NCBI GenBank assembly: GCA_023105745.1
Contig: JALGQZ010000004.1
Span: forward strand, 63,895,112 to 63,959,111
DNA length: 64,000 nt
Reading direction: 5' to 3'
Source: Austropuccinia psidii
Taxonomy: Eukaryota; Basidiomycota; Pucciniomycetes; Pucciniales; Sphaerophragmiaceae
Shown one piece after another: positions 36,187 to 48,107 of the stretch. Below the pieces are notes generated by a model. That model saw only the letters and a list, made by a program, of their open reading frames with translations, made no database searches and was not told the origin of the DNA. Each line of letters opens with the position of its first letter. Positions within the stretch are counted from its first letter, which is position 1. The position numbers and the translations under genes are program-made.

Positions 36187-36898
36187 TGTCACAGCCAAGG
36201 AGGCAGGGGCATTACCAATCATCTTCAACAATCATTACTTCATTGATACCCTTCAAAACCCAATCAGCAAGGGGGTTTCATTCAACATTCTCCAAATACA
36301 GTTTTCAGACCTCAATAAAGCTTCATACAGGCAAGACCCAAATACAGGATTCACCAAATACAGGCCTGTCATCAATACAGGCGCAAATACCTGTATTGAC
36401 TGTATAGCCTGTATTGGATTCACTAATACAGGATTCAATCCCACATCCAACTTCCTCCAGCATACAGGCAAGTATCTCAACACTCAAACTCCAAGGCTGG
36501 TATTTCTCACATATACCAGCCCCTCTTCATCCACCTGGGGGTTTTTCCCCAAGTTAATTAAAATATTGGATTTATTATTTAATATTATTTTATTATTTAT
36601 TAAGTTAGTCTTTGCCTTCCCTCACCTGTTCAGTAGAGTCCTGGTGGCCATATCCTTTATTAATCCTTTTCTCTTTTCTGAACAGGTTGAAACAGTGGTA
36701 CAGGATTATTTGTGGTTGGCTCTTTATTATTGCTTTTGTTTTTTCTCTTATATCTTTCAATGCTTATTATTTTATGACTAGGAATTTATCCTCTTATTTC
36801 ATTACTCTTATCCATTGAGTATTTTATTCTGAGCCCTCCATAAGTAAGTCTGTTCACTGAGTGCCAGGCCCTCTTCATTTAGAAGAGCCCCTGTGACA
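36187..36898 (+). repeat. Element 4 3' LTR
   Basis: 712 bp from TGTCACAGCC to CCCCTGTGACA, then the target copy TTCTT. It differs from the 5' LTR by about 15 substitutions, an extra CAATACAGG-type unit and a missing AT-rich stretch. A CATATA box near 36510 lies about 40 bp before AGTTAATTAAAATA (36552-36565). Confidence 0.9.
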
Positions 36899-36903
36899 TT
36901 CTT

Positions 36904-37329
36904 GCTCTTCTTGGAAGATTAACCTTGAGGAGGCCTGAAAGAATCAGATCCAGTAACTGGAGGCTTCTTTTCTTGATTGTTACCCTTTTCCTTCTGCCTC
37001 TCATGGTACCTTGTATCTAATTCAAAATTAATGTCCATGAGTTCTTGAAGAGTATCAAAGCTACCAGGGTGAGAAGTCAGCTGGTCCAAAAGTCTTGATG
37101 CCAATCTTCTTCTATAAAAATGAATATAAGCCCTTTCCCACCAATCTCCAATCCTTGAAATTAAGCTTCTTAAATAAGAAATTTACAAGGATACATGACC
37201 AATTTCCTTCATCCTTAGATTATCCAACTCTTGTTTAGCTTTCCTAACCTGATTGGGGTCACCAAACAGAGTGGATAATTGGGTTTTGAACAACTTCCAG
37301 CTATTGAGGAGATAGGATGGGTCTTCATT
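36904..37329 (-). pseudogene. Gag middle part of element 5
   Basis: Minus-strand piece between elements 4 and 3, containing NEDPSYLLNSWKLF, FGDPNQVRKAKQELDN, ASRLLDQLTSHPG, ELMDINFELDTRYHER and VTGSDSFRPPQ. It matches element 4 Gag and has a stop near 37181. Confidence 0.85.
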
Positions 37330-39163
37330 TGTGAGCCTTAGAGGTAATTTCATATACCCAAAAGACCACAAATATAAAAAATAACATATTAATATAAATA
37401 AAATAAATTTATTTATATTATTAAAAATAAAAATAAAAATATAAATATAAAATTATATTAAAAATAAAAAATTAATTATAATTTAAAAATAAAATTACTT
37501 TAAATTTTGTAAATATAAAATTACATTTATACTTGAAAAATTTAAGTAAAAATGAAATTTTAACAAATTGTGAAAAAATAAATAAATTTGGAAAAAAGTT
37601 AAATAAAATTTATTATAACTTTTTATCCAATAAATAAACATACAAATTTTATTTCACCATTGGATTCCTCATAAAAAATCAGGTGGGGTCACCTCTGGGT
37701 GAAATTTTTGTAACTCAACTCTAAATAAGCTTAAATTAAGTTTTTAGTATTTTCAATACAAAAGTTGAAAATCCTCAAAACCTTAATTTAATTCACACCA
37801 CATGTGGTGTTAACCATCAATTTTTGTGTTAAAATTGAGGTGTTGTGTTTAGTTTAGAAGTTATGAGGAATTAAAGTATTTTCAATTGAATTCAATTGAA
37901 ATGTCAAAATGTGCGCGTGTATTACATAAGTGAACTTTGATTTACATATGAGGTGTCAATTATTACTGTATTGTACTGTACAATTGAATTGAATTACATG
38001 TGTAAATTATAAGTATAATACATGATGAGGAATTAAAGGAAAAATAAATTGGAAAGATTAAATTTGGGGGGGAAAAGGAACTCCAGCTCTAAGGGGGATC
38101 TAGACCCCCAAAATCCTTGCTGACAGGCGTGGGATGTCAAAATTCACGCAAAAGTTCATCACTTTTGGCCTGGAATTGAGTTACAGGGTCTGTGGACTCA
38201 ATTGATGATGAGGTTTTGATACCAACTGGGGTAGTTTTAGCTGTTGCCAAGAAGGTAAAACTACCCTTAAGATAAAACAATCATAATAAAAACAGTTTTA
38301 ACTGGTTTCCACGCCTCTGACACACATTCTGACGTGTTTTGAAGGCTCTAGGCCTGGTATTGCTATAGTAATGGCTGATTTAAGGGTCTAAAATGGCTAA
38401 AAATGGCTAAAAATGGCTTAAACCAGCCCTTTTTGGTCTAAACCAGGGTTCAATGATGCCATAATTGGCTTTTCTGTTGTCAGACTGTTTTTCACGACTG
38501 ACAAGAGTAAATTTTACTTTTGGAGTAAGAGAATTGATGGCTATAAAAGAATGTCTTCTTTGCCCCACTTTTCTCTTCATGTTAGAATCTTTTCCTTTTA
38601 TTAATTAGTTTAAAACTGTTAAACCAATCAATCAAAGATTCCAACCACCACTTTTAAATCATTTTAATCCTTTTAACCACGTGAAAAGATCATTATAATC
38701 ATTGTTTGTAACTCTTATAATCATTTTTACCCCTGAACCACCCCAAAAGTGAATTAAAGCATCTTTCATCACTGTTAACTTTGTCACTTTGTTTCCAAAT
38801 TCACTCTGGTCACTTTTGGGCGTGTTTTCTCTTTAATATTCTTTTTAAAGACTTTGTTCTTTAATTAATTGCTTGCAGTTCTTTGCTCAATTAATTCCAA
38901 TTGAAATTGCTCTTGAAGAAATTTCTTTTGTAGCCTTAAAATATCTCTTGTAGAGTATTTTTTGGATAAATCTTTATTGTTGGTAAAACAATAAATTTTT
39001 ATATTATTGTTTTATACTAATAAAGTTATAAACAATAAAATTTGCGTGTTTTCTCTTAAAAATAATATTTCATACTATTTTTAACTGAATTTTACCTTAT
39101 ACAAATTTTGAGGACAGGAAAAGTACTTGATTTTTAATCAAAGTTTCATATCCACACCTTACA
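37330..39163 (+). repeat. Element 3 5' LTR
   Basis: From TGTGAGCCTTAGAGG to CCACACCTTACA. It has three copies of the AAAATGGCT unit near 38390, where the 3' LTR has one. The TATA-like box is TATAAAAG at 38542-38549. Confidence 0.95.
38542..38549 (+). promoter_or_regulatory. TATA-like box in family A LTR
   Basis: TATAAAAG in GGCTATAAAAGAATG is identical in both element 3 LTRs (again at 46774-46781) and in both element 1 LTRs. It lies about 600 bp before the LTR end, leaving room for a long R-U5. Confidence 0.5.
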
Positions 39164-39185
39164 TTTGGGGGCCCAGCCGTGATAT
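39164..39185 (+). other. Primer-binding site region, element 3
   Basis: TTTGGGGGCCCAGCCGTGAT follows the LTR. The TGG two bases inside fits a tRNA primer, and GCCGTGATATTT is shared with family B at 14761. The tRNA was not identified. Confidence 0.6.
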
Positions 39186-39310
39186 TTTACCTGTGACATA
39201 TTTTTTTTACTCTTTTTAAATCTTTTTTCTTATATTGAAAAATTTAAAAACATATAAAAAATACTTATAATCCAAAAAAATCCTTAAAAAATAATTTTTT
39301 TCATATTATA

Positions 39311-40300
39311 AGTGAGGCTTATATTTTTATTTCTTTTTTGAAATAACCTTTTTTTTACTTAATTAATTGGCTTTTTCATTAATTTTAGTGTCTGACAACG
39401 TGGTAAGACAAGAAAACATTGAAACAGCCTCAACAGTAACCAGCATTATCCCTGCCAGTACTGTTAATTCTGATCATAATAGTACTGTTATTGTGACTCA
39501 AAATAATCAACCTGAACCAATATCTTCTGAATTAATTAACTTGGATATAAGTAATACACTTCAGAAAGCCAAAAATTTGGCCAATAGTAAGTTTTTGACG
39601 TAAAAATACTATTTTAAGCCTTTTTTAACCATAATTATGCCTTCAACCAGGTCAGGAGCCAGCTACAACCCCTCAAGCAGCTCCCAAAAAGGTAATAGAC
39701 GTGATTATGGCAGAGGCCAACCAGGTACAGAAGGAAAAGGGTCAGTTGATGACTTCCAAACAACTAAAATGGGTCATTCTGAAGCTGATAATACCATTTT
39801 ACCTTCAAAAAGAGCTGACACCGCCACAACAAGCCTCTGTGGACATATACAAAGCCAGCCACAGTGCATACAACAATGCACTCCAATTCAAGGAGTACCA
39901 GATCCTTGCAGACCTGTGGAAGAATTGCATGAATTCTTACCTGACAGTAAGAAAATTCTTGGGCCATCCCAACACTTGCAAATTGCTCAATGGATGGCAT
40001 CCATTGATGGAGAAGAAAAACATGATGCTTTTGACACTAGAATGGAGGAAAAACAACCCTCCACCAGCCAAACCAGTGCCAAAAACAGCCCCAGTGGCCA
40101 GCAGCAGCAATTCCAACGTGAAAAAGCAGCCACAAACTCCAAACAAGGGCAAAGGGAAGGCACCAGCCCCAAAACCTTACAGCCAGGGCTACAGAATCCC
40201 AAAGATTCAGCAGGATGCCATGGAAAATGTATTTCAGATGGCCAGAACCATGATGGAATTACAGAAGAAGGAGGAAGCCAGATTAAGGTTCCAGAAATGA
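39311..40300 (+). CDS. Spliced ORF1 of unknown function, element 3
   Basis: Inferred gene of three exons. The last base of exon 1 (39311, A) joins TG at 39389 to make a split ATG; introns are 39312-39388 (GTGAGG...TTTTAG) and 39587-39650 (GTAAGT...AACCAG). The coding length is 849 nt, giving 282 residues: Ser/Thr/Asn-rich N-terminus, a helical conserved core ([29 protein letters not shown]), a basic Pro/Lys linker ([19 protein letters not shown]) and a C-terminal helix ([14 protein letters not shown]). The TGA (40298-40300) overlaps the Gag-Pol ATG. The core is conserved in family B, and changes against element 1 in this frame are mostly silent. No domain recognised; a Gag-like accessory role is a guess. 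Confidence 0.6.
39312..39388 (+). other. Predicted leader intron of ORF1, splitting the start codon
   Basis: 77 nt from GTGAGG to TTTTAG, with A before and TG after. The same sites exist in element 1 (78 nt). All three elements lack an ATG in the open frame upstream of this acceptor, which supports a spliced start. Confidence 0.45.
39587..39650 (+). other. Predicted second intron of ORF1
   Basis: 64 nt from GTAAGT to AACCAG, phase 1. It joins LAN-S to QEPATTPQ in the conserved frame. Element 1 has the same 64-nt length, and element 2 has an 88-nt counterpart ending ACCAG at the same place. Confidence 0.6.
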
Positions 40301-43300
40301 TTTCTGACATATTTGATTCCATCCCAGAGTTGTATAATGCTATAAATGACGTGAAAAAACATCTTTCTGATAAAAATGACACCATTTGTAACAACATTAA
40401 AACAAACAACCTGAGTCTGTGCCAAATTAATGAAACACTTATGTGTTTTGAAAAAGTTTTAAGAACAATTAAAAATTCTAATAATGACAATTCTTCTAAC
40501 ATTAAAATAAATGAACAATCTGCCATTATTAAAGAATTAACAGATAAATATTGTAAATTCAATATTGATGACATGATTGAAACAAGAATTAAACAAGCCA
40601 TAAATATTATCAAAACAGATAACAAGAAAGTCCTTGATGACATTTCAAATTCATTTACTGAAGTAAAGACATATACCATTGCCTTGAAAAAGTGTTTTGA
40701 TGCTTCACAAGAAGAAGTATCAAAATTATCAATGAAATTGAATCAAGTCACTGCTGATAATACAAGACAGACAGAGTTATGGCAAGAACTTACACATAAG
40801 GAAGACATGTATAAAATTGAAGTAATAAATTTAATACAAAGCTTCCAACATGAATACAGAAATTCCCAAAGGTGTAGCAACAGTAAAATGAATGACATTG
40901 AACAAATACTGAACACCTTACCAAGAATGTCTACACCTCTAAATCAAAATGAGGGCACAAGAATTCCAAATCCACAAGTATTGGATCCTGATAATTCACA
41001 ATTAAAAAATGAATTATCCACTTCTTTTCATAACTTGGAACCATCAATGGGCCAAGCACTCTTGAAAGAAGTTCCAAAACTTAAAGAATGGCCTCACTTC
41101 AGTGGTGAAGGAGAGTATGACCATATGGAATTCATTAGAGGTATTGACATGATCAAAGAAGATTTTGAATTACCAGACAGATTGGTAACAGCCAGGTTTA
41201 ACACCTTGTTTACCAGATCAGCTCACAGATGGTACATCAAAATAAGACAAGCACATGGACACCAGAGTTGGACTTGGTGGAAAACCCAAATCATCAACAA
41301 ATGGGCAAATGATGCTTGGAGGTTTAAAGTTGAAACAGCCTTTGAATCTGCCAAATTTAATGCTGATAAAGACAGAGCTTTACCATGGTTTTGCCAACAA
41401 AAGGACAGATTAACAGCATTATATCCTGACATGTCAGAGTTTATGATCCATAGAAAAATTCTGAGACAATGTGGAGGTGACTTAGAGCATGCTGTCAAAA
41501 GCAGGACTACTGAACAATCTTCAGCAGAAGATATTATCAATATACTAGAAGAAGTAACCACCAGAACCAAAATTGGTTCTAGTAGGGTGAATCTCAAAAC
41601 AAGGTTTAATACACCTTGGAAAGATTCTGTGGACAAAAACCCCAAAGAAAATTCTGGTAATATTAAATATAAATCTGCAGATACAGTCAGAAAATGCCAT
41701 ATTTGCCAAAGCACCACCCATTTAGCCACTACATGTCCAAAGAGGGGGAAAATCAATGAAATTGACATTGAAAAGGAACCAGATGTTGAAAAAGAAGACA
41801 TAATTGAAGACAATTCAGATGATAAGTCATCCATATTTTCTGAATCTTCAAAAGATATAGAAAATATCAATGCCACTTTTGACATCATGGAATCTTATTC
41901 CCACTTACCACAATTGAGCAATGGTCAAGTTGATTTATCAAAAGTTCAAGATGCACAACTTATGAAGACAAAACCAAACAGAGGAAAAGGTTATACAGCT
42001 GGTAACTCCTGTATAACAGAAGTGGTAATTGACAACAAGCCCACCAAACTTTTGCTTGACCCAGGAGCCTTCTGCTCTTGTGTTGGAAAATCCTTTCTTA
42101 AGACCTGTGTGCCAAATTTTGAAGACCAATTGTTACCAATTGATGGTATAAAATTCAACAGTGCAAGTAACCCAATGAAAGCATTGGGGATCTTTGAGAC
42201 CAATGTCATATTCCCACACATAAATGGGAATTTAAGGATCACAGTTGAATTTGTTGTTATGGAAAATTGCTCTAGTACCCATTTAATATTGGGAAATGAC
42301 TATTTAATCATGTATGGGATAGATTTACATAATAACAAAGACAGATACTTTACAATTGGAGACAATAAGCGCCAGAAATTTGCCTTTTTACCCTTTAAAA
42401 GACAAATTACAGTAAACAAAGTATCACCAGTCAACTTAGAGTTAGAGAAATTCAAGTCTGAACAGTTAAGTGAGGCTGAAATAAGCCTTCATCTGACTGA
42501 TAAGCAAGAAAATGAACTTTCTTCCCTTTTGTATGACCACAGAGGAACATTTGCTACAGACAAAGAACCCCTGGGAGCAATTATTGGTCATGAAGTTGAC
42601 ATCATTCTTAACATTGAGAGACCTTATCCACCACTCTTAAGAAGACCTGCTTATCCAGCAAGTCCAAAATCAAGAGAAGCTCTAGAAATTCATATCAAAG
42701 AACTTCTAGACCTTGGTGTAATAAGAAAAGTAGGCCACAATGAGGAAGTAGAAATAACTACACCAGTCATAGTGGCGTGGCATAATGGAAAATCCAGAAT
42801 GGTTGGGGACTTTAGAGCTCTGAACACTTACACTGTTCCAGACAGATACCCAATACCAAAAATCCAAATTGCCCTTACTCAAATATCTCAAGCAGTGTAT
42901 ATAACCACTATGGATGCCCTTAAAGGATTCCATCAAAATGTAGTAACACCAAGAGCAAGAAAATACTTGAGAATTATTGTTCATTGTGGAGTGTATGAAT
43001 ACTTAAGGATGCCCTTTGGTATCAAAAATGCACCTTCACACTTCCAAAGAATGATGAATGAAATCTTCCCTGAAGAACTCTCAGAGGGATGGTTAATCAT
43101 TTACATTGATGACATTATTATCTGTTCAAAGACTTGGGAGGAGCACATGTACAGATTATCAAGAGTTTTGACAAAAATCCAATCAGTAAACATGAAAATC
43201 TCCTTGAAGAAATGTCATTTTGGATTTAAAGAACTTAAAGCACTAGGACATGTTGTATCTGGTTTGTCCCTTGGAATTGATAAAAACAAAGTTGCAGCAG

Positions 43301-45561
43301 TATTGTTAAAACCCATGCCTCAGAATAAAAAGGAAATTCAATCATTCTTAGGTTTTGCAGGATATTACAGGCAACACATTAAAGACTTTGCATCCATAGC
43401 AAGACCACTTTATAAGTTGTGTGACAAAGACACAGTATTTGAGATGACTGTTGACAGAGTCAAAGCTTTTGAGTCTCTAAGAGAAGCATTGACCACTGCT
43501 CCACTCTTACTGATGCCAGACTTTAAATTGCCTTTCAAACTGTATATTGATGCATCAGGGGATGGACTAGGTGCTGCACTTCACCAAGTTCAGATCATAA
43601 ATGACAAACCTGTAGAAGGACCAATATGTTTCATATCCAGGCAAATCAAACCAACTGAAGCCAGATATGGAGCAAGTCAAATGGAATGTCTATGCCTTGT
43701 CTGGGCCTTAGAGAAATTGAACTATTTCTTAGAGGGATGTGTTTTTGAAGTAATAACAGATTGTACAGCTGTGAAATCACTTTTGAACATGAAAACACCT
43801 AACAGACACATGCTCAGATGTCAAATAGCCATACAAGAATACAGAGGCAATATGACTATTGTTCATAAGGATGGGAATATTCATAAGAATGCAGATGGAC
43901 TAAGCAGATGGCCATTACCAAATAACATTGATAATCCTGCTTATGTTCCAGCAGAAGCTTCACCACAAATTCCAATAGAAGGAATAAGTGTTACAGACTT
44001 GAACACCACCTTCTTTGAAGAAGTCAGAAATAGTTACACTCAAGATAAGAGTTGTAGCATCTTATGCCAATTACTTAACAAAGACTGTAAAGACAACTCT
44101 CTAATACATGCCTTGGATGAAGTATGGAGAAAATCTTATAATGAAGGGAGATTTCACCTACTGGATGGTATAATTTACCACAGAACCAAGCACACATGTG
44201 TCATGACAGTTGTAGACAGGTCATTAATCAATCTTGTACTGAAAGAATGCCATGATAGTCCCTTTTCAGGACATCTTTCTGAGGACAGAACAAGAGAGAA
44301 AGTAAAGACCTGCATATGGTGGCCAATGTGGCAAAAAGATGTTGCAGAATATTGCAAAACCTGTGACAGATGCCAAAAGGCAAATAAATCCACTGGCAAA
44401 AGACTTGGAAATATGATGAAAATCCAAGAACCAAACAGACCTTGGGAAATTGTCCATATGGATTGGGTAACTGGCCTACCACCAGGAGGTGACAGGAGCT
44501 ATAATGCTTGCCTAGTAATTGTGGACAGATTCAGTAAAACTCCAATCTTTTTACCATGTCACAAAGATGATACAGCCATGGATACAGCTCTTCTGATATG
44601 GAATAGAGTAGTGTCATGGACTGGGATATTTACAAATATCATCAGTGATAGAGATCCCAAATTCACTTCAGCTCTATGGACAAATCTTCACCAATTATTT
44701 GGCACAAAACTGTCTTTCTCTACAGCCTACCACCCACAAACTGATGGTCTGGCTGAAAGAATGATCCAAACCTTAGAGGACATGGTGATAAGATTTTGTG
44801 CATATGGCCTTGAATTCAAAGATTGTGATGGATTTACCCATGATTGGTGTACTCTGTTACCAGCACTGGAATTAGCATATAAAACCTCAATCCATTCCAG
44901 TACCAATCAGACTCCTGCTATTCTAGAAAAAGGATGGAACCCCAAGTTACCCCAAGATTCCTTGAGGAAAGACTTAATTGAAATACATCCCACAGCTGCT
45001 AGCTTCAAAGGAATGCTAGACAAAGCTAGAAAGCATGCAGTGAGATGCATGGAGGACTCTTTTGCATATGCTAAAGACAAATGGGATAAATCTCATGCAA
45101 CTCCAGATTTCAAAGTGGGGGACCTAGTTCTTGTATCCACCACTAACTTCAATAACATCAAAGGATGTAAAAAGTTAAAAGACTCCTTTGCAGGACCTTT
45201 TGTGATTAAGGCCCTCCATGGAGAAAATGCTGTTGAAGTAGAGTTATCTGAAGAACTTAGCAATAAGCACCCTACATTTCCAGTAAGCTTGATAAAGCCA
45301 TACAAATCTAGTGATGCTGAGAAATTTCCCTTGAGGAATAAGATTCCCCAAGTTATACCTCCTATTGAGACACCTGGTACTAAGAAAATAACCAAAGTTC
45401 TTAAAGAAAGGAAATTAAGAACCAAGAAAGTAAGGGAATACCTTGTTAGGTACAGTGACCCAACTTGTGAAGATGAATGGTTAGAAGAGAAAGATATACC
45501 AGAAGCCACCAAACTCCTGAGGAGATTCAGACACACTAGAAACACCAATATTACAAAGTAA
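40297..45561 (+). CDS. Gag-Pol polyprotein (ORF2), element 3
   Basis: 1754 residues from the ATG in ATGA at 40297. The frame is open back to 39637, but that part overlaps ORF1 in another frame and is less conserved, so this start is chosen. Order: Lys/Asn-rich helical N-terminus; Gag core around residues 250-420; zinc knuckle [14 protein letters not shown] near 467; protease with DPG at 588; RT with YIDD at 936-939; RNase H Asp near 1085; integrase HHCC, then Asp 1389, Asp 1451 and Glu 1487 (35 residues between the last two); chromodomain-like tail near 1690-1745. Gag and Pol share one frame, so processing rather than frameshifting must set their ratio. It copies element RNA into DNA and inserts it. 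Confidence 0.93.
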   Translation: MISDIFDSIPELYNAINDVKKHLSDKNDTICNNIKTNNLSLCQINETLMCFEKVLRTIKNSNNDNSSNIKINEQSAIIKELTDKYCKFNIDDMIETRIKQAINIIKTDNKKVLDDISNSFTEVKTYTIALKKCFDASQEEVSKLSMKLNQVTADNTRQTELWQELTHKEDMYKIEVINLIQSFQHEYRNSQRCSNSKMNDIEQILNTLPRMSTPLNQNEGTRIPNPQVLDPDNSQLKNELSTSFHNLEPSMGQALLKEVPKLKEWPHFSGEGEYDHMEFIRGIDMIKEDFELPDRLVTARFNTLFTRSAHRWYIKIRQAHGHQSWTWWKTQIINKWANDAWRFKVETAFESAKFNADKDRALPWFCQQKDRLTALYPDMSEFMIHRKILRQCGGDLEHAVKSRTTEQSSAEDIINILEEVTTRTKIGSSRVNLKTRFNTPWKDSVDKNPKENSGNIKYKSADTVRKCHICQSTTHLATTCPKRGKINEIDIEKEPDVEKEDIIEDNSDDKSSIFSESSKDIENINATFDIMESYSHLPQLSNGQVDLSKVQDAQLMKTKPNRGKGYTAGNSCITEVVIDNKPTKLLLDPGAFCSCVGKSFLKTCVPNFEDQLLPIDGIKFNSASNPMKALGIFETNVIFPHINGNLRITVEFVVMENCSSTHLILGNDYLIMYGIDLHNNKDRYFTIGDNKRQKFAFLPFKRQITVNKVSPVNLELEKFKSEQLSEAEISLHLTDKQENELSSLLYDHRGTFATDKEPLGAIIGHEVDIILNIERPYPPLLRRPAYPASPKSREALEIHIKELLDLGVIRKVGHNEEVEITTPVIVAWHNGKSRMVGDFRALNTYTVPDRYPIPKIQIALTQISQAVYITTMDALKGFHQNVVTPRARKYLRIIVHCGVYEYLRMPFGIKNAPSHFQRMMNEIFPEELSEGWLIIYIDDIIICSKTWEEHMYRLSRVLTKIQSVNMKISLKKCHFGFKELKALGHVVSGLSLGIDKNKVAAVLLKPMPQNKKEIQSFLGFAGYYRQHIKDFASIARPLYKLCDKDTVFEMTVDRVKAFESLREALTTAPLLLMPDFKLPFKLYIDASGDGLGAALHQVQIINDKPVEGPICFISRQIKPTEARYGASQMECLCLVWALEKLNYFLEGCVFEVITDCTAVKSLLNMKTPNRHMLRCQIAIQEYRGNMTIVHKDGNIHKNADGLSRWPLPNNIDNPAYVPAEASPQIPIEGISVTDLNTTFFEEVRNSYTQDKSCSILCQLLNKDCKDNSLIHALDEVWRKSYNEGRFHLLDGIIYHRTKHTCVMTVVDRSLINLVLKECHDSPFSGHLSEDRTREKVKTCIWWPMWQKDVAEYCKTCDRCQKANKSTGKRLGNMMKIQEPNRPWEIVHMDWVTGLPPGGDRSYNACLVIVDRFSKTPIFLPCHKDDTAMDTALLIWNRVVSWTGIFTNIISDRDPKFTSALWTNLHQLFGTKLSFSTAYHPQTDGLAERMIQTLEDMVIRFCAYGLEFKDCDGFTHDWCTLLPALELAYKTSIHSSTNQTPAILEKGWNPKLPQDSLRKDLIEIHPTAASFKGMLDKARKHAVRCMEDSFAYAKDKWDKSHATPDFKVGDLVLVSTTNFNNIKGCKKLKDSFAGPFVIKALHGENAVEVELSEELSNKHPTFPVSLIKPYKSSDAEKFPLRNKIPQVIPPIETPGTKKITKVLKERKLRTKKVREYLVRYSDPTCEDEWLEEKDIPEATKLLRRFRHTRNTNITK

Positions 45562-45572
45562 TATTCTTTTTT

Positions 45573-45584
45573 AGGGGGAGGGAA
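45573..45584 (+). other. Polypurine tract of element 3
   Basis: AGGGGGAGGGAA directly precedes the 3' LTR. Confidence 0.8.
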
Positions 45585-47395
45585 TGTGAGCCTTAGAGGT
45601 AATTTCATATACCCAAAAGACCACAAATATAAAAAATAACATATTAATATAAATAAAATAAATTTATTTATATTATTAAAAATAAAAATAAAAATATAAA
45701 TATAAAATTATATTAAAAATAAAGAATTAATTATAATTTAAAAATAAAATTACTTTAAATTTTGTAAATACAAAATTACATTTATACTTGAAAAATTTAA
45801 GTAAAAATGAAATTTTAACAAATTGTGAAAAAATAAATAAATTTGGAAAAAAGTTAAATAAAATTTATTATAACTTTTTATCCAATAAATAAACATATAA
45901 ATTTTATTTCACCATTGGATTCCTCATAAAAAATCAGGTGGGGTCACCTCTGGGTGAAATTTTTGTAACTCAACTCTAAATAAGCTTAAATTAAGTTTTT
46001 AGTATTTTCAATACAAAAGTTGAAAATCCTCAAAACCTTAATTTAATTCACACCACATGTGGTGTTAACCATCAATTTTTGTGTTAAAATTGAGGTGTTG
46101 TGTTTAGTTTAGAAGTTATGAGGAATTAAAGTATTTTCAATTGAATTCAATTGAAATGTCAAAATGTGCGCGTGTATTACATAAGTGAACTTTGATTTAC
46201 ATATGAGGTGTCAATTATTACTGTATTGTACTGTACAATTGAATTGAATTACATGTGTAAATTATAAGTATAATACATGATGAGGAATTAAAGGAAAAAT
46301 AAATTGGAAAGATTAAATTTGGGGGGGAAAAGGAACTCCAGCTCTAAGGGGGAGCTAGACCCCCAAAATCCTTGCTGACAGGCGTGGGATGTCAAAATTC
46401 ACGCAAAAGTTCATCACTTTTGGCCTGGAATTGAGTTACAGGGTCTGTGGACTCAATTGATGATGAGGTTTTGATACCAACTGGGGTAGTTTTAGCTGTT
46501 GCCAAGGTAAAACTACCCTTAAGATAAAACAATCATAATAAAAACAGTTTTAACTGGTTTCCACGCCTCTGACACACATTCTGACGTGTTTTGAAGGCTC
46601 TAGGCCTGGTATTGCTATAGTAATGGCTGATTTAAGGGTCTAAAATGGCTTAAACCAGCCCTTTTTGGTCTAAACCAGGGTTCAATGATGCCATAATTGG
46701 CTTTTCTGTTGTCAGACTGTTTTTCACGACTGACAAGAGTAAATTTTACTTTTGGAGTAAGAGAATTGATGGCTATAAAAGAATGTCTTCTTTGCCCCAC
46801 TTTTCTCTTCATGTTAGAATCTTTTCCTTTTATTAATTAGTTTAAAACTGTTAAACCAATCAATCAAAGATTCCAACCACCACTTTTAAATCATTTTAAT
46901 CCTTTTAACCACGTGAAAAAATCATTATAATCATTGTTTGTAACTCTTATAATCATTTTTACCCCTGAACCACCCCAAAAGTGAATTAAAGCATCTTTCA
47001 TCACTGTTAACTTTGTCACTTTGTTTCCAAATTCACTCTGGTCACTTTTGGGCGTGTTTTCTCTTTAATATTCTTTTTAAAGACTTTGTTCTTTAATTAA
47101 TTGCTTGCAGTTCTTTGCTCAATTAATTCCAATTGAAATTGCTCTTGAAGAAATTTCTTTTGTAGCCTTAAAATATCTCTTGTAGAGTATTTTTTGGATA
47201 AATCTTTATTGTTGGTAAAACAATAAATTTTTATATTATTGTTTTATACTAATAAAGTTATAAACAATAAAATTGGCGTGTTTTCTCTTAAAAATAATAT
47301 TTCATACTATTTTTAACTGAATTTTACCTTATACAAATTTTGAGGACAGGAAAAGTACTTGATTTTTAATCAAAGTTTCATATCCACACCTTACA
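45585..47395 (+). repeat. Element 3 3' LTR
   Basis: 1811 bp from TGTGAGCC to CCTTACA, followed by the target copy TCATT. It is nearly identical to the 5' LTR. Confidence 0.95.
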
Positions 47396-48107
47396 TCATT
47401 GGAGATATTTGGAAGGTATTGTTCCATCCATTTTCCAGCTCTACCAGTGATAAAATAATGTTAGTGGAGAACCTTCTTCCTTTCAGAGAAGAAGCTTGCT
47501 GGGTCATTATGGAAAATTAACTCTCAGGATTTGACAAATCCTCTCAATTTATGGGCTTGAGTACCATCAAACGAATCAGCTGCCTCAATTGATGAAGTCT
47601 TGAATTCTTGGTCTCTGGATTGTCCCTGGGGGAAATTTCTTGAGTGAGCTTTCCCATGAATTGAGTCATCTTCTCCATCATGTTGAGAAAATTTGGTTCA
47701 GCTTGAGAGACAAGAGGTTGATTAGAAAGGGCTAGACTTGGAGGTTCAGAAGCCTCAGGCACACCTGCCAAGGAAGATTCTAATTCAGTTTCTTCAGACT
47801 CTTCCTCTTCCACATACTCATCCCCCTCTTTATCCTCACCTTCCCCTATTTGCTCCTAGGCCCTTGATAAATGCTTGGATAGCCACCCAACAAGCCAGAA
47901 AATGATCTTGATCTTCTTGACTTCACACCTCCTCTTCTGGAGGGTGCTTCTCCTTCCATTGGTGTTCCTCTCATCAAATTTGCACTCAGTTGATCAACTG
48001 ATGGTGTTCAGTCAATAGGAGCCCTTTCTGTAGGAGTGAGAACAGCTTGATTTCTTTGAGATCTTGTATTGTTGGCTTGAGGGCTATGCTGAACTGGAAT
48101 TATTGAA
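47396..48107 (-). pseudogene. Gag N-terminal part of element 5
   Basis: Minus-strand piece starting PVQHSPQANNTRSQR, where the two start ATGs of element 4 have become AATATT-like codons. It includes an in-frame TGA (Arg in element 4), a frameshift after QGPRS, an acidic Glu run (EEEESEETELE) and KWMEQYLPNIS up to element 3. It cannot be translated as Gag. Confidence 0.82.

Larger units (their letters stand above)
27430..36898 (+). mobile_element. Element 4: Ty3/Gypsy chromovirus, family C
   Basis: LTRs of 721 and 712 bp with inverted ends TGTCACAG...CTGTGACA. The target duplication TTCTT lies at 27426-27430 and 36899-36903; one T is shared or lost at the left junction. Order: LTR, self-primer site, repeat-rich leader, Gag, -1 frameshift site, Pol (protease, RT, RNase H, integrase, chromodomain), a 1.7-kb 3' noncoding part, purine tract and LTR. 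It is disabled by a one-base deletion in RT and a solo LTR in integrase. The LTRs differ by roughly 15 substitutions plus indels, so it is older than element 3. Confidence 0.92.
37330..47395 (+). mobile_element. Element 3: intact, young Ty3/Gypsy retrotransposon, family A
   Basis: A 10,066-bp element inserted in the Gag of element 5, with target copies TCATT at 37325-37329 and 47396-47400. The LTRs (1834 and 1811 bp) differ by about six substitutions, a 20-bp tandem unit and a 3-bp indel. It has a TGG-type primer site, spliced ORF1, an unbroken Gag-Pol with all catalytic residues and a purine tract. No defect was found, so it is probably autonomous and recently active. Confidence 0.95.

Noticed and set aside
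39637..40296. Apparent 220-residue N-terminal extension of Gag-Pol in one 1974-codon frame
   Set aside because: It overlaps the conserved ORF1 frame, its start ATG lies within the predicted intron, and it changes faster than the ORF1 frame between elements 1 and 3. The frame is open but probably not the main product.
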